Assembly: GCF_015704865.1 (NCBI RefSeq) | Contig: NZ_JADQTO010000003.1 | Span: 434,001-498,000, forward strand | DNA from: Actinoplanes aureus | GTDB taxonomy: Bacteria > Actinomycetota > Actinomycetes > Mycobacteriales > Micromonosporaceae | Direction of reading: 5' to 3' | DNA length: 64,000 nt | In this document: positions 8,703 through 17,098 of the stretch, in pieces | Position numbering within the stretch: position 1 is the stretch's first letter | How the letters are laid out: the number at the start of each line of letters is the position of its first letter | Program-made: the position numbers and the translations under genes | Notes under the pieces: generated by a model | Seen by the model: the letters and a program-made list of their open reading frames with translations, nothing else | Told to the model about the DNA's origin: nothing | Database searches by the model: none

Positions 8703-9384
8703 GGAGCAGCAGGAGCTGAGCGAGACCGACCACCTGGCGCAGTGTGCCGGCTGCCGGCACGACCTCGACAGCCTGCGGGAGGTCGCCGACCTCGGCGTGG
8801 AGGCTCAGGACCTGCGAGACCTGCCGCCGCCCCCGGAACAGATCTGGCGCGCGATCGAAGCGGACGTGGCCCGTACCCGGGAAGCTGTCACAAACCCGGC
8901 ACCGCCCGTCGGCCTGGCCGGACGCCGGCGTCGCGCGGCCCGGAACCGGCCCCGCTGGCTGATGCCGGTGATCGCCGCGGCGGCGGCCGCGGTCGTCGCG
9001 GTGGCCGGCACGGTAGCGGTCGACCGGTTCACCGGGCGCCCCGCGACCGAACAGGTGATGGCCCGGGCGACGCTGACCCCGCTGGACACGGTTCCGCAGG
9101 CGGCGGGCGGCGACGCCCGCGTGCTGGCCGACGGCCAGATGCGCATCGACGTGCGCAATCTGCCGCTGACCACCGGGTTCCACGAGGTCTGGCTGATCGA
9201 CCCGGACGACCTCACCAAGATGGTGGCCCTCGGCAGCCTGACCGGCGCGCCGGACGTGGTGCTGCCGGTACCGCCCGGTACCGACCTCAACCGGTACCGC
9301 CTGGTCGATGTGAGCGACGAGCCGCATGACGGCGACGCCGCGCACTCGGGCCGCAGCCTGCTGCGGGGAACCCTCACGTCGTAG
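8656..9384 (+). CDS. RskA-type anti-sigma factor (zinc-binding, single-pass)
   Basis: The GTG at 8656, behind GGGAGG, gives 242 residues. The cytoplasmic N-domain holds the ZAS motif HLAQCAGC (HxxxCxxC) that binds the sigma factor. A membrane helix follows near residues 100-120 (LMPVIAAAAAAVVAVAGT), then an extracytoplasmic RskA domain (RATLTPLDTVP... VWLIDPDDLTKMVALG). Regulated intramembrane proteolysis is the known release mechanism for this family. Overlap with the sigma gene supports a cognate pair. Confidence 0.9.
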   Translation: MQHLDPDRLVLLALSEEQQELSETDHLAQCAGCRHDLDSLREVADLGVEAQDLRDLPPPPEQIWRAIEADVARTREAVTNPAPPVGLAGRRRRAARNRPRWLMPVIAAAAAAVVAVAGTVAVDRFTGRPATEQVMARATLTPLDTVPQAAGGDARVLADGQMRIDVRNLPLTTGFHEVWLIDPDDLTKMVALGSLTGAPDVVLPVPPGTDLNRYRLVDVSDEPHDGDAAHSGRSLLRGTLTS

Positions 9385-9402
9385 CTGCGCCGGAAGCGAA
9401 GG

Positions 9403-9434
9403 ACGGGGTGGTGGCGCTGAGGCCACCGCCCCGT
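9403..9434. terminator. Bidirectional hairpin terminator
   Basis: A 13-bp stem (9403-9415 with 9422-9434, one G-T pair) encloses a 6-nt loop, located between the convergent anti-sigma gene and the small membrane-protein gene. There is no T-run, as is common for actinomycete terminators. Confidence 0.7.
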
Positions 9435-9455
9435 TCCCAGCGGCTCACCGGTGAA

Positions 9456-9614
9456 CTATCGAAGCGCCCGGCGGCCCTTCATGACGCCGAGGACGATCGC
9501 GGCGATCAAGGCCACCACGCCGATGATCAACAGCCACTTCAGGGCCTTCAGGAACAGGCCGAGCAGGATCAGCACGACGGCGATGACGCCCACGGCGACG
9601 ACCAAGGAACGCAT
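9456..9614 (-). CDS. Small two-helix membrane protein
   Basis: This 52-codon gene starts at an ATG preceded by AAGGAG at good spacing. The product is almost wholly hydrophobic: one helix VVAVGVIAVVLILLGLFL, a short basic turn (KALKW), a second helix LLIIGVVALIAAIVLGVM and a basic tail (KGRRALR). No family was recognised. Flanking hairpins at 9403-9434 and 9679-9712 isolate it as a single transcription unit. Small proteins of this kind are widespread in actinobacteria; a membrane-stress role would be a guess. Confidence 0.72.
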   Translation of the reverse strand: MRSLVVAVGVIAVVLILLGLFLKALKWLLIIGVVALIAAIVLGVMKGRRALR

Positions 9615-9678
9615 GTCAGTCTCCTTCTGCGGTGATCACCCGGGTATGCCCAGACCGGTCATCGCTCAACCGGCGAAG

Positions 9679-9712
9679 GCGCCGGCCGGGCACAGGTGTG
9701 CCCGGCCGGCGC
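9679..9712. terminator. Perfect 15-bp hairpin terminator
   Basis: Arms 9679-9693 and 9698-9712 are perfect complements with a 4-nt loop (AGGT), just past the stop of the STAS gene and upstream of the small membrane-protein gene. It most likely ends transcription from the STAS gene. Confidence 0.8.
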
Positions 9713-9730
9713 GTCGTCCTCGTCGGCTGT

Positions 9731-10186
9731 TCAGACGGTGCCCAGCTCGATGCCGACGGCGAAGCCGGCCATGCCGCTCGAACGCCACACATAGGTGACG
9801 GCCGGTGACAGGCGGACCAGGCGGCAGCCGAGCGCGCGGCTGAGCGCCCATCGTTGCGCGCTCAGCAGGGCGCGCAGGCCGGCCCCGTCGCAGAAGTCGA
9901 CCTGAGCCAGATCCATCACGACGTCCTGGACGCCGTCAGCGGCCATCAGCCCGCGGATCTGCCCGCCGAGATCGTCGGCGTTGGCGACGTCGATGTCGCC
10001 GATCAACGTGATCGTGAGCTCGGTGCCGTCCCGCCGGGACGCGACGTGGAGCCACGGGCCCGGATCGGCCAGGGCGTCCCCGGACCACGGATCTCGCACG
10101 CTCAGCCCGGGTGCTCCTGCCGGTGACCGCAACGGCCACACGATGGTGCTGCGGGCGGCGTCATGGGTGCATTCAACAGAGACCAC
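9731..10186 (-). CDS. STAS-domain protein (anti-sigma antagonist-like) lacking the phospho-serine
   Basis: The GTG start follows GGGAGGG; the product is 151 residues. An unrelated N-tail of about 45 residues precedes a STAS domain (LTITLIGDIDVANADDL to about residue 145). The conserved switch loop that reads D-S-S-G-L in SpoIIAA-like antagonists reads DFCDGAGL here, so the phosphorylatable serine is replaced by glycine and its neighbour by alanine. No kinase or phosphatase gene is adjacent. It probably binds a partner constitutively or through another signal; the partner is unknown. Confidence 0.85.
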   Translation of the reverse strand: MVSVECTHDAARSTIVWPLRSPAGAPGLSVRDPWSGDALADPGPWLHVASRRDGTELTITLIGDIDVANADDLGGQIRGLMAADGVQDVVMDLAQVDFCDGAGLRALLSAQRWALSRALGCRLVRLSPAVTYVWRSSGMAGFAVGIELGTV

Positions 10187-10292
10187 CGGGTTTCCCTCCC
10201 TGGGTTGTCACCACGGTCAGGAACACAGTGCCGGACGAAGCCGGGTTCGCGCGTCCGTGAGGATACGGAGATCGGTACGTACTTTTCGCGCC

Positions 10293-12638
10293 TCAGCGCT
10301 GGGCCGTGAACCAGGCGGCCACCTGTGCCCGGTTGGTGAGCCCGAGCTTGCCGAGAATGTGCTCGACGTGAGTTTCCGCAGTACGGCGCGAAATGACCAG
10401 TTTCGCCGCGATCTCCCGGTTCGACAGGCCGTCGGCGAGCAGCTCGGCGATCTCCCGTTCCCGGCGGGTCAATGACGCGGACGCGTCCACGGGTGCGGGC
10501 ACCGCCGCGGGTTGCGGGGGCGGTTGGCCCAGGGCGAAGGCGACCGCCTCGTCCAGCGACAACCGCTGGCCGCGGGCGAAGGCGGCCCGATACGCCTGCT
10601 GACCGAGCGCGGTACGGGTGCGCTGCTCGTACTCTTCGTGATGCTCCGCCAGCTTCGGGAAGAAGGACGGCCGGGCACCCATGGTGTGCGCGAGCCGGGT
10701 GACGGCGCCCAGCAGGACGGCCGCCCGTTCGGCCCGGCCCTCGTCGCAGGCGATCCAGGCCATCGTGTCCAGGCACCAGGCGGTGCCGAGGATGTCGTCG
10801 ACGCTGCGCAGGCGGTGCAGGCTCTCCCGCAGGCGGGTGGTCGCGGCCTCGCGGTCACCCTCGCTCCACAACCCGAGCCCGAGGATCCACAGCGCGAATC
10901 CGACGTAGTACGTCTCACCGCGAGGCTGGCAGATGGCCAGTATCGTCTCGTGGTGCGCGGCGGCTCCGGCCGTGTCGCCGCGCATCACCCGTGTTATCGC
11001 GAGCCCGGTGAGGACGTTGGCTCGCCAGAAGACGTACTCGTTCCCGGGTTCGGTCGCGAACACGGCGGCAGCACGCTGGAAGGCGAGCTCCGCCTCGACG
11101 AGATCGCCGGCCATCTCGCCGGCGCCCTTGCTGCCGTCCGCGAAGGCATACCCGAGTGCGTCACCTCGCTGCGCGGCGGCCTCGTACCCCTGCCGCGTGC
11201 GTTCGCTGACGGCGGCCAGGTCACCCTGCAGGCACGCCAGTGTGGCACCGACGTTCAGTGCCTTGAGCCGGGCCACGGTCGGCCCGCCCGGCCGGGCCAG
11301 GGCCTGGTCCACCCAGGAACGGCCCTCGCGGTAGAGGCCGTGGATGGCCCAGTAGAGGTACAGGCTGGCGGCGATCGTCAGCGCCGCCTCGCCCCCGTCC
11401 GGATCGGCCAGGCTGTAGTCCAGCGCCGCGCGCAGGTTCGGCAACTCCCGGCCCACCCGCGCGAACCCTTCCACCTGCCGCGGGCTGATCAGGTCGGCCT
11501 CGAACCGGCGGGCCAGGCCGGTGTACCAGTCGCGATGCCGGCGCTGCAACGTGTCCCGTTCGCCGGCCTCGATCAGTTTCTCCTGGCCGTAGTCGCGCAG
11601 GGTCTCCAGCATCCGGTACCGGGCGACACCACCCACCTGCTCGCTGGCCAGGACGGACTTGTCCACCAGCCCCGCCACCACCTCGAGCAGGTCCCCGGCC
11701 GGCAACAACTCGTCGTCGCAGATGCCCTCGATGGCGTCCAGCTCGCACCCGCCGGCGAACACCGACAACCGCGCCCACAACACCCGTTCCGGCTTGGCAC
11801 ACAGCTCGAACGACCAATCCGCACACGCGCGCAGCGTCTGCTGCCGCTCAGGCGCGGTACGGCTACCCCGGCTGAGCAGCGCGAACCGCTCGGTCAACCG
11901 GTCCAGGATCTGCCCCGGCGCCAGCACCCGCACCAGGGCCGCGGCGAGCTCGAGGGCCAGCGGCAGCCCGTCCAGCCGGCGGCACAGTTCGGCCACCACC
12001 GCCGCGGTCTCCTCGGTCAGCGCGAAGCCCGGCACGACGCCCCGGGTACGCGCGACGAACAGCGCCACCCCCTCGTACCGCTCCACCTCGGCGACGCTGA
12101 CCGCCTCGCCCGGCTGCGGGGTCGGTAGCGGCGGCACCGCGAACAGCACCTCACCGGGCACCAGCAGCGGCTCCCGGCTGGTGGCCAGAAGGCGCAGGCC
12201 CGGGCAGCCCTGCAGTAGCGACTCCGCCAGCACCGCGCCCACCGGCAGCAGATGCTCACAGTTGTCCAGCACCAGCAGCGCCCGCCGGCCGGCCAGATGC
12301 GTGATCAGCTGCTCGGTCGGTGACCCGGCGCCGGCCTGTTCCCGCAGCCCCAGCGCGGACATCACCAGATAGGCCAGCACGTCCGGATCCTGGATCTCCA
12401 GGATCAGCATCTCCGGGCCGCGCAGCGCGGTAAGGTCCACGAACCAGACCCCGTCCGGGGAGCTTCGCCGCAGCTGGTCGGCGGTCCGCAGTGCCAGCCT
12501 GGTCTTGCCGGCACCGCCCACCCCGGTCAGCGTCACCAGCCGCGCCCCGCCGAGCAGCCGCTTCACCTCGGCCACCTCGTGCCGGCGGCCCACGAAACTG
12601 GTCAGCTCCAGCGGCAGGTTTCCACCTGTCCTCGGCAT
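10293..12638 (-). CDS. NB-ARC ATPase / LuxR-family regulator
   Basis: The 781-residue regulator starts at MPRTGGNLP. It contains an NB-ARC-type ATPase (SFVGRRHEV; Walker A GVGGAGKTRL near 40; Walker B ALLVLDNCEH; sensor LLATSREPLL), a long TPR-like helical middle, and a C-terminal LuxR helix-turn-helix (LTRREREIAELLADGLSNRE, then TAETHVEHILGKL). This is the common actinomycete 'predicted ATPase / LuxR' architecture, in which nucleotide and ligand binding are thought to drive oligomerisation and DNA binding. No partner operon is obvious. An in-frame GTG at 12644 is an alternative start. Confidence 0.9.
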   Translation of the reverse strand: MPRTGGNLPLELTSFVGRRHEVAEVKRLLGGARLVTLTGVGGAGKTRLALRTADQLRRSSPDGVWFVDLTALRGPEMLILEIQDPDVLAYLVMSALGLREQAGAGSPTEQLITHLAGRRALLVLDNCEHLLPVGAVLAESLLQGCPGLRLLATSREPLLVPGEVLFAVPPLPTPQPGEAVSVAEVERYEGVALFVARTRGVVPGFALTEETAAVVAELCRRLDGLPLALELAAALVRVLAPGQILDRLTERFALLSRGSRTAPERQQTLRACADWSFELCAKPERVLWARLSVFAGGCELDAIEGICDDELLPAGDLLEVVAGLVDKSVLASEQVGGVARYRMLETLRDYGQEKLIEAGERDTLQRRHRDWYTGLARRFEADLISPRQVEGFARVGRELPNLRAALDYSLADPDGGEAALTIAASLYLYWAIHGLYREGRSWVDQALARPGGPTVARLKALNVGATLACLQGDLAAVSERTRQGYEAAAQRGDALGYAFADGSKGAGEMAGDLVEAELAFQRAAAVFATEPGNEYVFWRANVLTGLAITRVMRGDTAGAAAHHETILAICQPRGETYYVGFALWILGLGLWSEGDREAATTRLRESLHRLRSVDDILGTAWCLDTMAWIACDEGRAERAAVLLGAVTRLAHTMGARPSFFPKLAEHHEEYEQRTRTALGQQAYRAAFARGQRLSLDEAVAFALGQPPPQPAAVPAPVDASASLTRREREIAELLADGLSNREIAAKLVISRRTAETHVEHILGKLGLTNRAQVAAWFTAQR

Positions 12639-12779
12639 GACACCCACCCTTCGCGGCCCTGCCAGTTCTGACCTCCTTAACACACCCGGCGCCCGGAAAG
12701 GGGTGAACAACACCATCCACCACACTGTCGATGCGCCCGCGGCCGGTGCGGTGCTCCGCTGATCACCTAGCCTTCAGCG

Positions 12780-13817
12780 ATGTTCCTCTTTACGATGCGC
12801 TTCGCCGTGCGATACCTGTTCGGCGGCCCGATGCCGGAGATGCCGGAGTTCGACCCCGAGCTGGCCCTCACCGAGCCGGTGCTGCGGGAAGCGCGGGACC
12901 GGGCCCGGGCTGGTGACTGGTGGGCCGCACGCAAGGTGGTCGAGGACGCCGGTACGGACTGGGACGTGCGGATGTGGCGGCTCGGCACGCTGGCCGAACT
13001 GGCCGAGAAGGACGACGGCTGGCTCTACGCCTGGCTGCGGGCCGAACCGTCGGACCCGGACGCCGTGCTCGTGCAGGCCATGGCGCTGCACAAACGAGCC
13101 TGGGAGGCGCGGGGCGGCGCGTCCGCCGACGACACCACGGCGGAGCAGTTCACCAACTTCCACCAGATGTCCGCGTCGGCCGCGCAGGTCGCCCAGCGTG
13201 CGATCGTCCTCGCCCGGCCGGGCGATCCGGTGCCCTGGGAGGTGATGCTGGGCACGATGTTCGCCGGTGGGCGCGGATCCTTCGACGAGGTGTACGCCGA
13301 GGGCCGGCGGCGCGACCCGTACAACTTCCACCTGCATTGGCGGGCGATCACCCTGCGGTCCGAGAAATGGTACGGCTCGCACGAGCAGATGTTCGGGCTC
13401 GCCCGCGGCGTGGCCGCCGCGGCGCCGCCGGGTCACCGGTCGGTACTGCTGCCGCTGTACGCCCATTTCGAGTACGCGCTGCGCGAGTTCGCCTGGGGCA
13501 CGTTTCACCGGCGACAGCTGAGCCGGACCCGCAGGTACTTCCGCGGTCCCGAGGTGCGCCAAGAGGTCGAGCAGTGGATCGCCAAGTTCCTGGCCGGCTC
13601 GCCCGGTGCCGCCCCGCTCGGCATCGTCCGCAACCGGATGGCGGTGTACTACTGCCTGACGCAGCAGCGCCCGCAGGCGAAGGCGGTCTTCGACGAGCTC
13701 GGCCAGTACGTCACGCCGGCGGTGCAGTGGAACCACTTCTGGGGCGACAGCGAGTTCGGCTACTTCAAGAACTGGTGGTGGGCGAACGGCCTGATCACCT
13801 GGCCCGGTGAGCGGTGA
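12780..13817 (+). CDS. Conserved hypothetical protein, TPR-like (possibly DUF4034)
   Basis: The 345-residue cytoplasmic protein has no signal peptide or convincing membrane helix. It is rich in Trp and in helix-forming segments arranged as degenerate repeats (EARDRARAGDWWAARKVVED, MWRLGTLAELAEKDDGWLYA, YNFHLHWRAITLRSEKWYGS). The overall look resembles DUF4034-type proteins of actinomycetes, which are built from TPR-like hairpins; this is from memory of the pattern, not a search. No catalytic motif is visible. The gene is divergent from the NB-ARC regulator, so control by that regulator is possible but unproven. Confidence 0.72.
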   Translation: MFLFTMRFAVRYLFGGPMPEMPEFDPELALTEPVLREARDRARAGDWWAARKVVEDAGTDWDVRMWRLGTLAELAEKDDGWLYAWLRAEPSDPDAVLVQAMALHKRAWEARGGASADDTTAEQFTNFHQMSASAAQVAQRAIVLARPGDPVPWEVMLGTMFAGGRGSFDEVYAEGRRRDPYNFHLHWRAITLRSEKWYGSHEQMFGLARGVAAAAPPGHRSVLLPLYAHFEYALREFAWGTFHRRQLSRTRRYFRGPEVRQEVEQWIAKFLAGSPGAAPLGIVRNRMAVYYCLTQQRPQAKAVFDELGQYVTPAVQWNHFWGDSEFGYFKNWWWANGLITWPGER

Positions 13818-13944
13818 GATCCGACCACTCCGCCGACCCTCGTTCGCGTGATCCGGCGGTGAGGTGCAGAACGGTGGTTTACCGGCCGTGGTTCTCAGCT
13901 CGCCGGCGGTTCCGCCGAAGCAGCAGGGCATGAGGAACGGCGGC

Positions 13945-15405
13945 ATGGCTTCGGACGCGCTCACCACGGTGCTGCGCGCCGGTGGTGGTTCCGTCGCCGA
14001 GCAGGTCGACCGGGCTCTGGCGCTGCTCCTGGAGCAGTTCGGCATGCAGGTCGCCTACGTCAGCGAGTTCCGCGGCGACCAGCGCGTCGTGACCCACTCC
14101 CGCTCGGTGCCCGGTGGTCCGGTGCTGCCGGTCGGCACCACGCACCCGGCCGCCGACACCCTGTGCCATCTCGTCGCCGCCGGAGCCCTGGAGCCGTTGA
14201 TCCCCGACGCCCGGCAGCACGCCGTGATGGCCGGCCACCCGCACACCGCGGCGTTCGGCATCGGCGCCTACGCCGGTGTGCCGCTGCGCCTGAACGGCCA
14301 GGTCGCCGGTGCGGTCTGCGTCGCCTCCCCGGACCCCGCCGTCCTGGTGGAGGCGCGCGACGAGGCGACATTGCGTACGCTCGCCGCCCACCTGGGCGAA
14401 CTGCTCGCCGACCCGGACCTGCCGCCCGCGAGGATCCCGGCGAGCGGTCTGGAGACCATGGCCCGCCCGCTGCTGCGCCTGCTCCAGCAGGTCACCGGCC
14501 TGGAAGGCGTCTATCTCACACTGCGTGACGAAACGGCCGACAATCTGATGGTCGCGTACGCCGACGAGGCCACCGCCCTGGGCTTCGCCGAGGGAAGTTC
14601 CCTGCCGTGGCAGGCCTCGCTGTGCCACCGGGTGATCAGCAGCGGTACGACCAGCATCACCGATCAATGGGAGCACTGGGAAGCGGCGCGCCTCGCCGGC
14701 ATCGCCACCTGGCTCAGCGTGCCGGTACGCGACCTCGAAGACCGCGTCATCGGCACCCTCTGCGGTGGCAGCCGGAGTGGCAAACCGGTCGGCGACCATG
14801 CCGTCTCCATGGCGCACACCGTCTCCCAGCTGGTCGCCGACCAGCTGGCCCGGGAGGCCGCACACCTCGCCGAGGTCAACCGTGCCGCCCACCTCCAGCA
14901 GCGCGTCGACGGGCTGCGCGACAGTGTGGAACGCGACTCGCTGACCGGCCTGGCCAACCGGGCCGGCATTCACCGCTGGTTGCAGGCGGCCCTGCCACGG
15001 GTGTGCGACGGCGAGCGGACGCTGATGGTGGCATTCCTCGACGTCGACCGGTTCAAGCCGATCAACGACACGTACGGGCACGCGGTGGGCGACGAGATCC
15101 TGCGCGGGCTGGGCGACGGGCTGCGCGCCTTCGGCCGCGTGGACGACCTGCGCGGACGCCTCGGCGGCGACGAGTTCGTCGTCGCCGCCGTGCTCCCGGC
15201 CACCGCGGACCGGGAGGCCTGGGCGGACCGGGTCGGCGCCGCCGCTCACGTACGCGTGGGTGACGTGCACGCCGGTGCCAGCATCGGGGTCGCCGCGGTC
15301 ACCGACCCGCGGACCAGCGTGGAGCAGGTGCTGCACCGCGCGGACGAGGCCATGTACCGCCGCAAACACCGCACGCGCGACGCGCTGACGACCGCGATCT
15401 TGTGA
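13945..15405 (+). CDS. GAF-GAF-GGDEF diguanylate cyclase
   Basis: The start at 13945 is chosen because a GAGGA site sits 8 nt upstream; in-frame starts at 13930 and 13864 also exist. The 486-residue product has two GAF sensor domains (about 15-155 and 175-315), a short coiled linker and a C-terminal GGDEF domain (from DSLTGLANRAG). The active-site loop is intact (RLGGDEFVV), and the metal/substrate motif FLDVDRFKPINDTYGH is present, so it should make cyclic di-GMP from GTP. No RxxD inhibitory site was seen immediately upstream of the loop. It has no membrane segment and probably senses a small cytoplasmic ligand. Confidence 0.9.
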   Translation: MASDALTTVLRAGGGSVAEQVDRALALLLEQFGMQVAYVSEFRGDQRVVTHSRSVPGGPVLPVGTTHPAADTLCHLVAAGALEPLIPDARQHAVMAGHPHTAAFGIGAYAGVPLRLNGQVAGAVCVASPDPAVLVEARDEATLRTLAAHLGELLADPDLPPARIPASGLETMARPLLRLLQQVTGLEGVYLTLRDETADNLMVAYADEATALGFAEGSSLPWQASLCHRVISSGTTSITDQWEHWEAARLAGIATWLSVPVRDLEDRVIGTLCGGSRSGKPVGDHAVSMAHTVSQLVADQLAREAAHLAEVNRAAHLQQRVDGLRDSVERDSLTGLANRAGIHRWLQAALPRVCDGERTLMVAFLDVDRFKPINDTYGHAVGDEILRGLGDGLRAFGRVDDLRGRLGGDEFVVAAVLPATADREAWADRVGAAAHVRVGDVHAGASIGVAAVTDPRTSVEQVLHRADEAMYRRKHRTRDALTTAIL

Positions 15406-15445
15406 AATCGTGGCGCACCGGGTGCGCCTGATTGCCACAAGATCG
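15395..15445. terminator. Long two-part hairpin spanning the GGDEF stop codon
   Basis: The outer arms CGATCTTGTG (15395-15404) and CACAAGATCG (15436-15445) are perfect complements. Inside them GGCGCACC (15412-15419) and GGTGCGCC (15421-15428) form a second perfect stem. The left arm lies in the last codons of the GGDEF gene. A terminator or RNA-stability element is likely. Confidence 0.6.
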
Positions 15446-15456
15446 GGGGTGGGGAG

Positions 15457-15558
15457 GCTGTTTCCCGGCGGGCGCGCTGGGGCGGTGCGGGCAAGCGCGC
15501 CTCGCGCTGGGAGAGCGGGGACGGGTCGGCTTCGGCGGGACGGCCGTCACGCGTACCG
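15457..15558 (+). repeat. Dispersed ~100-bp intergenic repeat, copy 1
   Basis: This segment begins GCTGTTTCCCGGCG and ends GTCACGCGTACC. It matches the reverse complement of 43957-44056 over nearly its whole length, with blocks such as CTCGCGCTGGGAGAGCGG and CGGCTTCGGCGGGACGG shared exactly. It is non-coding and lies directly after the GGDEF gene. Confidence 0.72.
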
Positions 15559-15660
15559 AAGAGGTGATGATCTTGTTCGGCCCACACTCAATGCTGACTC
15601 AACGGCCTCAAGACAGCCCTCACGTTGGGCCGAGAAGCGGATCCTGACCGCGAAGGCTGT

Positions 15661-16374
15661 CTAGCGGCTGCGCCGCTTGGGGGTCCATCGCAGGAGCGGC
15701 CCGTAGACGAGCCGGGCGAAGTACGGCGCCGTGGTCCGGCGGAAGTCCGCGGAGCTGTTGTCGCGGGGGAAGGGCCGGCCGGGCACCGGCGTGCCGAGAA
15801 ACTCGCACAGGGGCGCCCACCCGTCGGCGGCCTGGAAGGTCAGCAGCCGGCCGGCCGGGAAAGCGGCCCGCACCTGCTCGATGTGCCGGGTGAACGCCGA
15901 GGTCATGTACGCGCGGTCGGCGAGGCGGTCGTCGAAGAGGGGCTGTTCGACGGTTTCCCGCGTCATGGCGAGAAACGCGCGGAGGTCCGGGCTCAACGCC
16001 TCCGCCACGCGGGCCCCTATCCGGGCGGGTCCGCGCGGTGGATCGATACGTATCTTGAAGATGGTCTTGCGGACGCTGTCGTACCAGGAGTCCGGGTCGC
16101 GGACGGTGAGCACCAGTTTCGCGTCCGGGTAGGCGTCGGCGAGTTCGCGCCAGTAGGCCGCGACCGGCCAGTCGACCGCGCTGCGGTAGCCGTCGAAGAC
16201 CCGGTCCCAGTCCGGTTCCGCACCCCGGGCGATGTCCAGCCACTGCCGCACGCGCCGGTGATCGCTCATCACGTCGAGCATGTGGTAGCACGGTCCGAGC
16301 CCGAGTGTTCCCAGCGCCGACCTGAGCGACGTGGTGCCGGTGCGCGCGAAGCCGATCCCGATCACCTGCAGCAC
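15661..16374 (-). CDS. Sulfotransferase family protein
   Basis: The GTG at 16374 sits behind GGAGGACGACA and gives 237 residues, beginning VLQVIGIGFARTGTTSLRSA. That segment is the 5'-phosphosulfate-binding P-loop of PAPS-dependent sulfotransferases. The segment AKLVLTVRDPDSWYDSV matches the 3'-phosphate loop. Near the C-terminus FPRDNSSADFRR resembles the end of the 'sulfotransferase family' proteins common in actinomycetes. Substrate unknown. In-frame codons extend upstream to 16503 but have no ribosome site. Confidence 0.83.
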   Translation of the reverse strand: MLQVIGIGFARTGTTSLRSALGTLGLGPCYHMLDVMSDHRRVRQWLDIARGAEPDWDRVFDGYRSAVDWPVAAYWRELADAYPDAKLVLTVRDPDSWYDSVRKTIFKIRIDPPRGPARIGARVAEALSPDLRAFLAMTRETVEQPLFDDRLADRAYMTSAFTRHIEQVRAAFPAGRLLTFQAADGWAPLCEFLGTPVPGRPFPRDNSSADFRRTTAPYFARLVYGPLLRWTPKRRSR

Positions 16375-16534
16375 TGTCGTCCTCCACGACTCATCGGATT
16401 CATGCTCGTCAATCATTGTGCTGATCGCACTCGTGCGGCGCCACGGCGAATCGGACAGGGTGTGCGACAGCCTGTCGCGCACGCTCATTAGGTTCGATAT
16501 CACCTTGAGCGACCATCTAGCCGAGGAGGGTCCT

Positions 16535-17092
16535 ATGAGGTGCAGCGGTACCTATGAGTACCTGGACGGCCCCGAGGAGCAGGCGCGGCTCAATGCCGTG
16601 CGCCGCTATCAGCTGGTGGACGAGCCGGTCGACGACACCTACGAACGGATCGCGTTCATCGCCGCCGCTCTCTTCGACACTCCGATCGCGACGGTGTCGC
16701 TGGTCGAGGAGAAGCGGATCTGGCTGGCCGCCGCCTACGGCCTGCCCGGCGTCCGCGAGGTCGGGCCGGAACCCGGCCTGTGCGGCTCGGCCATCGCCCA
16801 GGACGGCGTCTATGTGGTCAACAACGCGGCCACCGACCCGCGCACGCGCGAGCACCCTCTCGTCCGTGGCGAACTCAGCCTCCGGTTCTACGCGGCAGCG
16901 CCGATCCGGGCCTACGACGGCTACCGGCTGGGCACGGTCAACGTGATCGACAACCGGCCACGCGAGGCGACGGCACAACAGCTGACCGCGCTGGAGCACC
17001 TGGCCGCGACGGTGGCCGACGAGCTCGAACTGCGCCTCATGGTGATCCGCGGCGCCATGGCCGAGCAGCGCATGCGGGAGACGCTCCGCTGA
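16535..17092 (+). CDS. Single GAF-domain protein
   Basis: The ATG follows GAGGAGGG and gives 185 residues. Nearly the whole chain is one GAF domain (DTYERIAFIAAALFDTPIAT, EPGLCGSAIAQDGVYVVNNA, FYAAAPIRAYDGYRLGTVNV) of the kind usually found in front of GGDEF or kinase domains. Here no output domain follows; the C-terminal helix ends at MRETLR. It may act as a stand-alone sensor or dimerise with another GAF protein. It ends 6 bp from the convergent transporter gene. Confidence 0.82.
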   Translation: MRCSGTYEYLDGPEEQARLNAVRRYQLVDEPVDDTYERIAFIAAALFDTPIATVSLVEEKRIWLAAAYGLPGVREVGPEPGLCGSAIAQDGVYVVNNAATDPRTREHPLVRGELSLRFYAAAPIRAYDGYRLGTVNVIDNRPREATAQQLTALEHLAATVADELELRLMVIRGAMAEQRMRETLR

Positions 17093-17098
17093 GTACGG

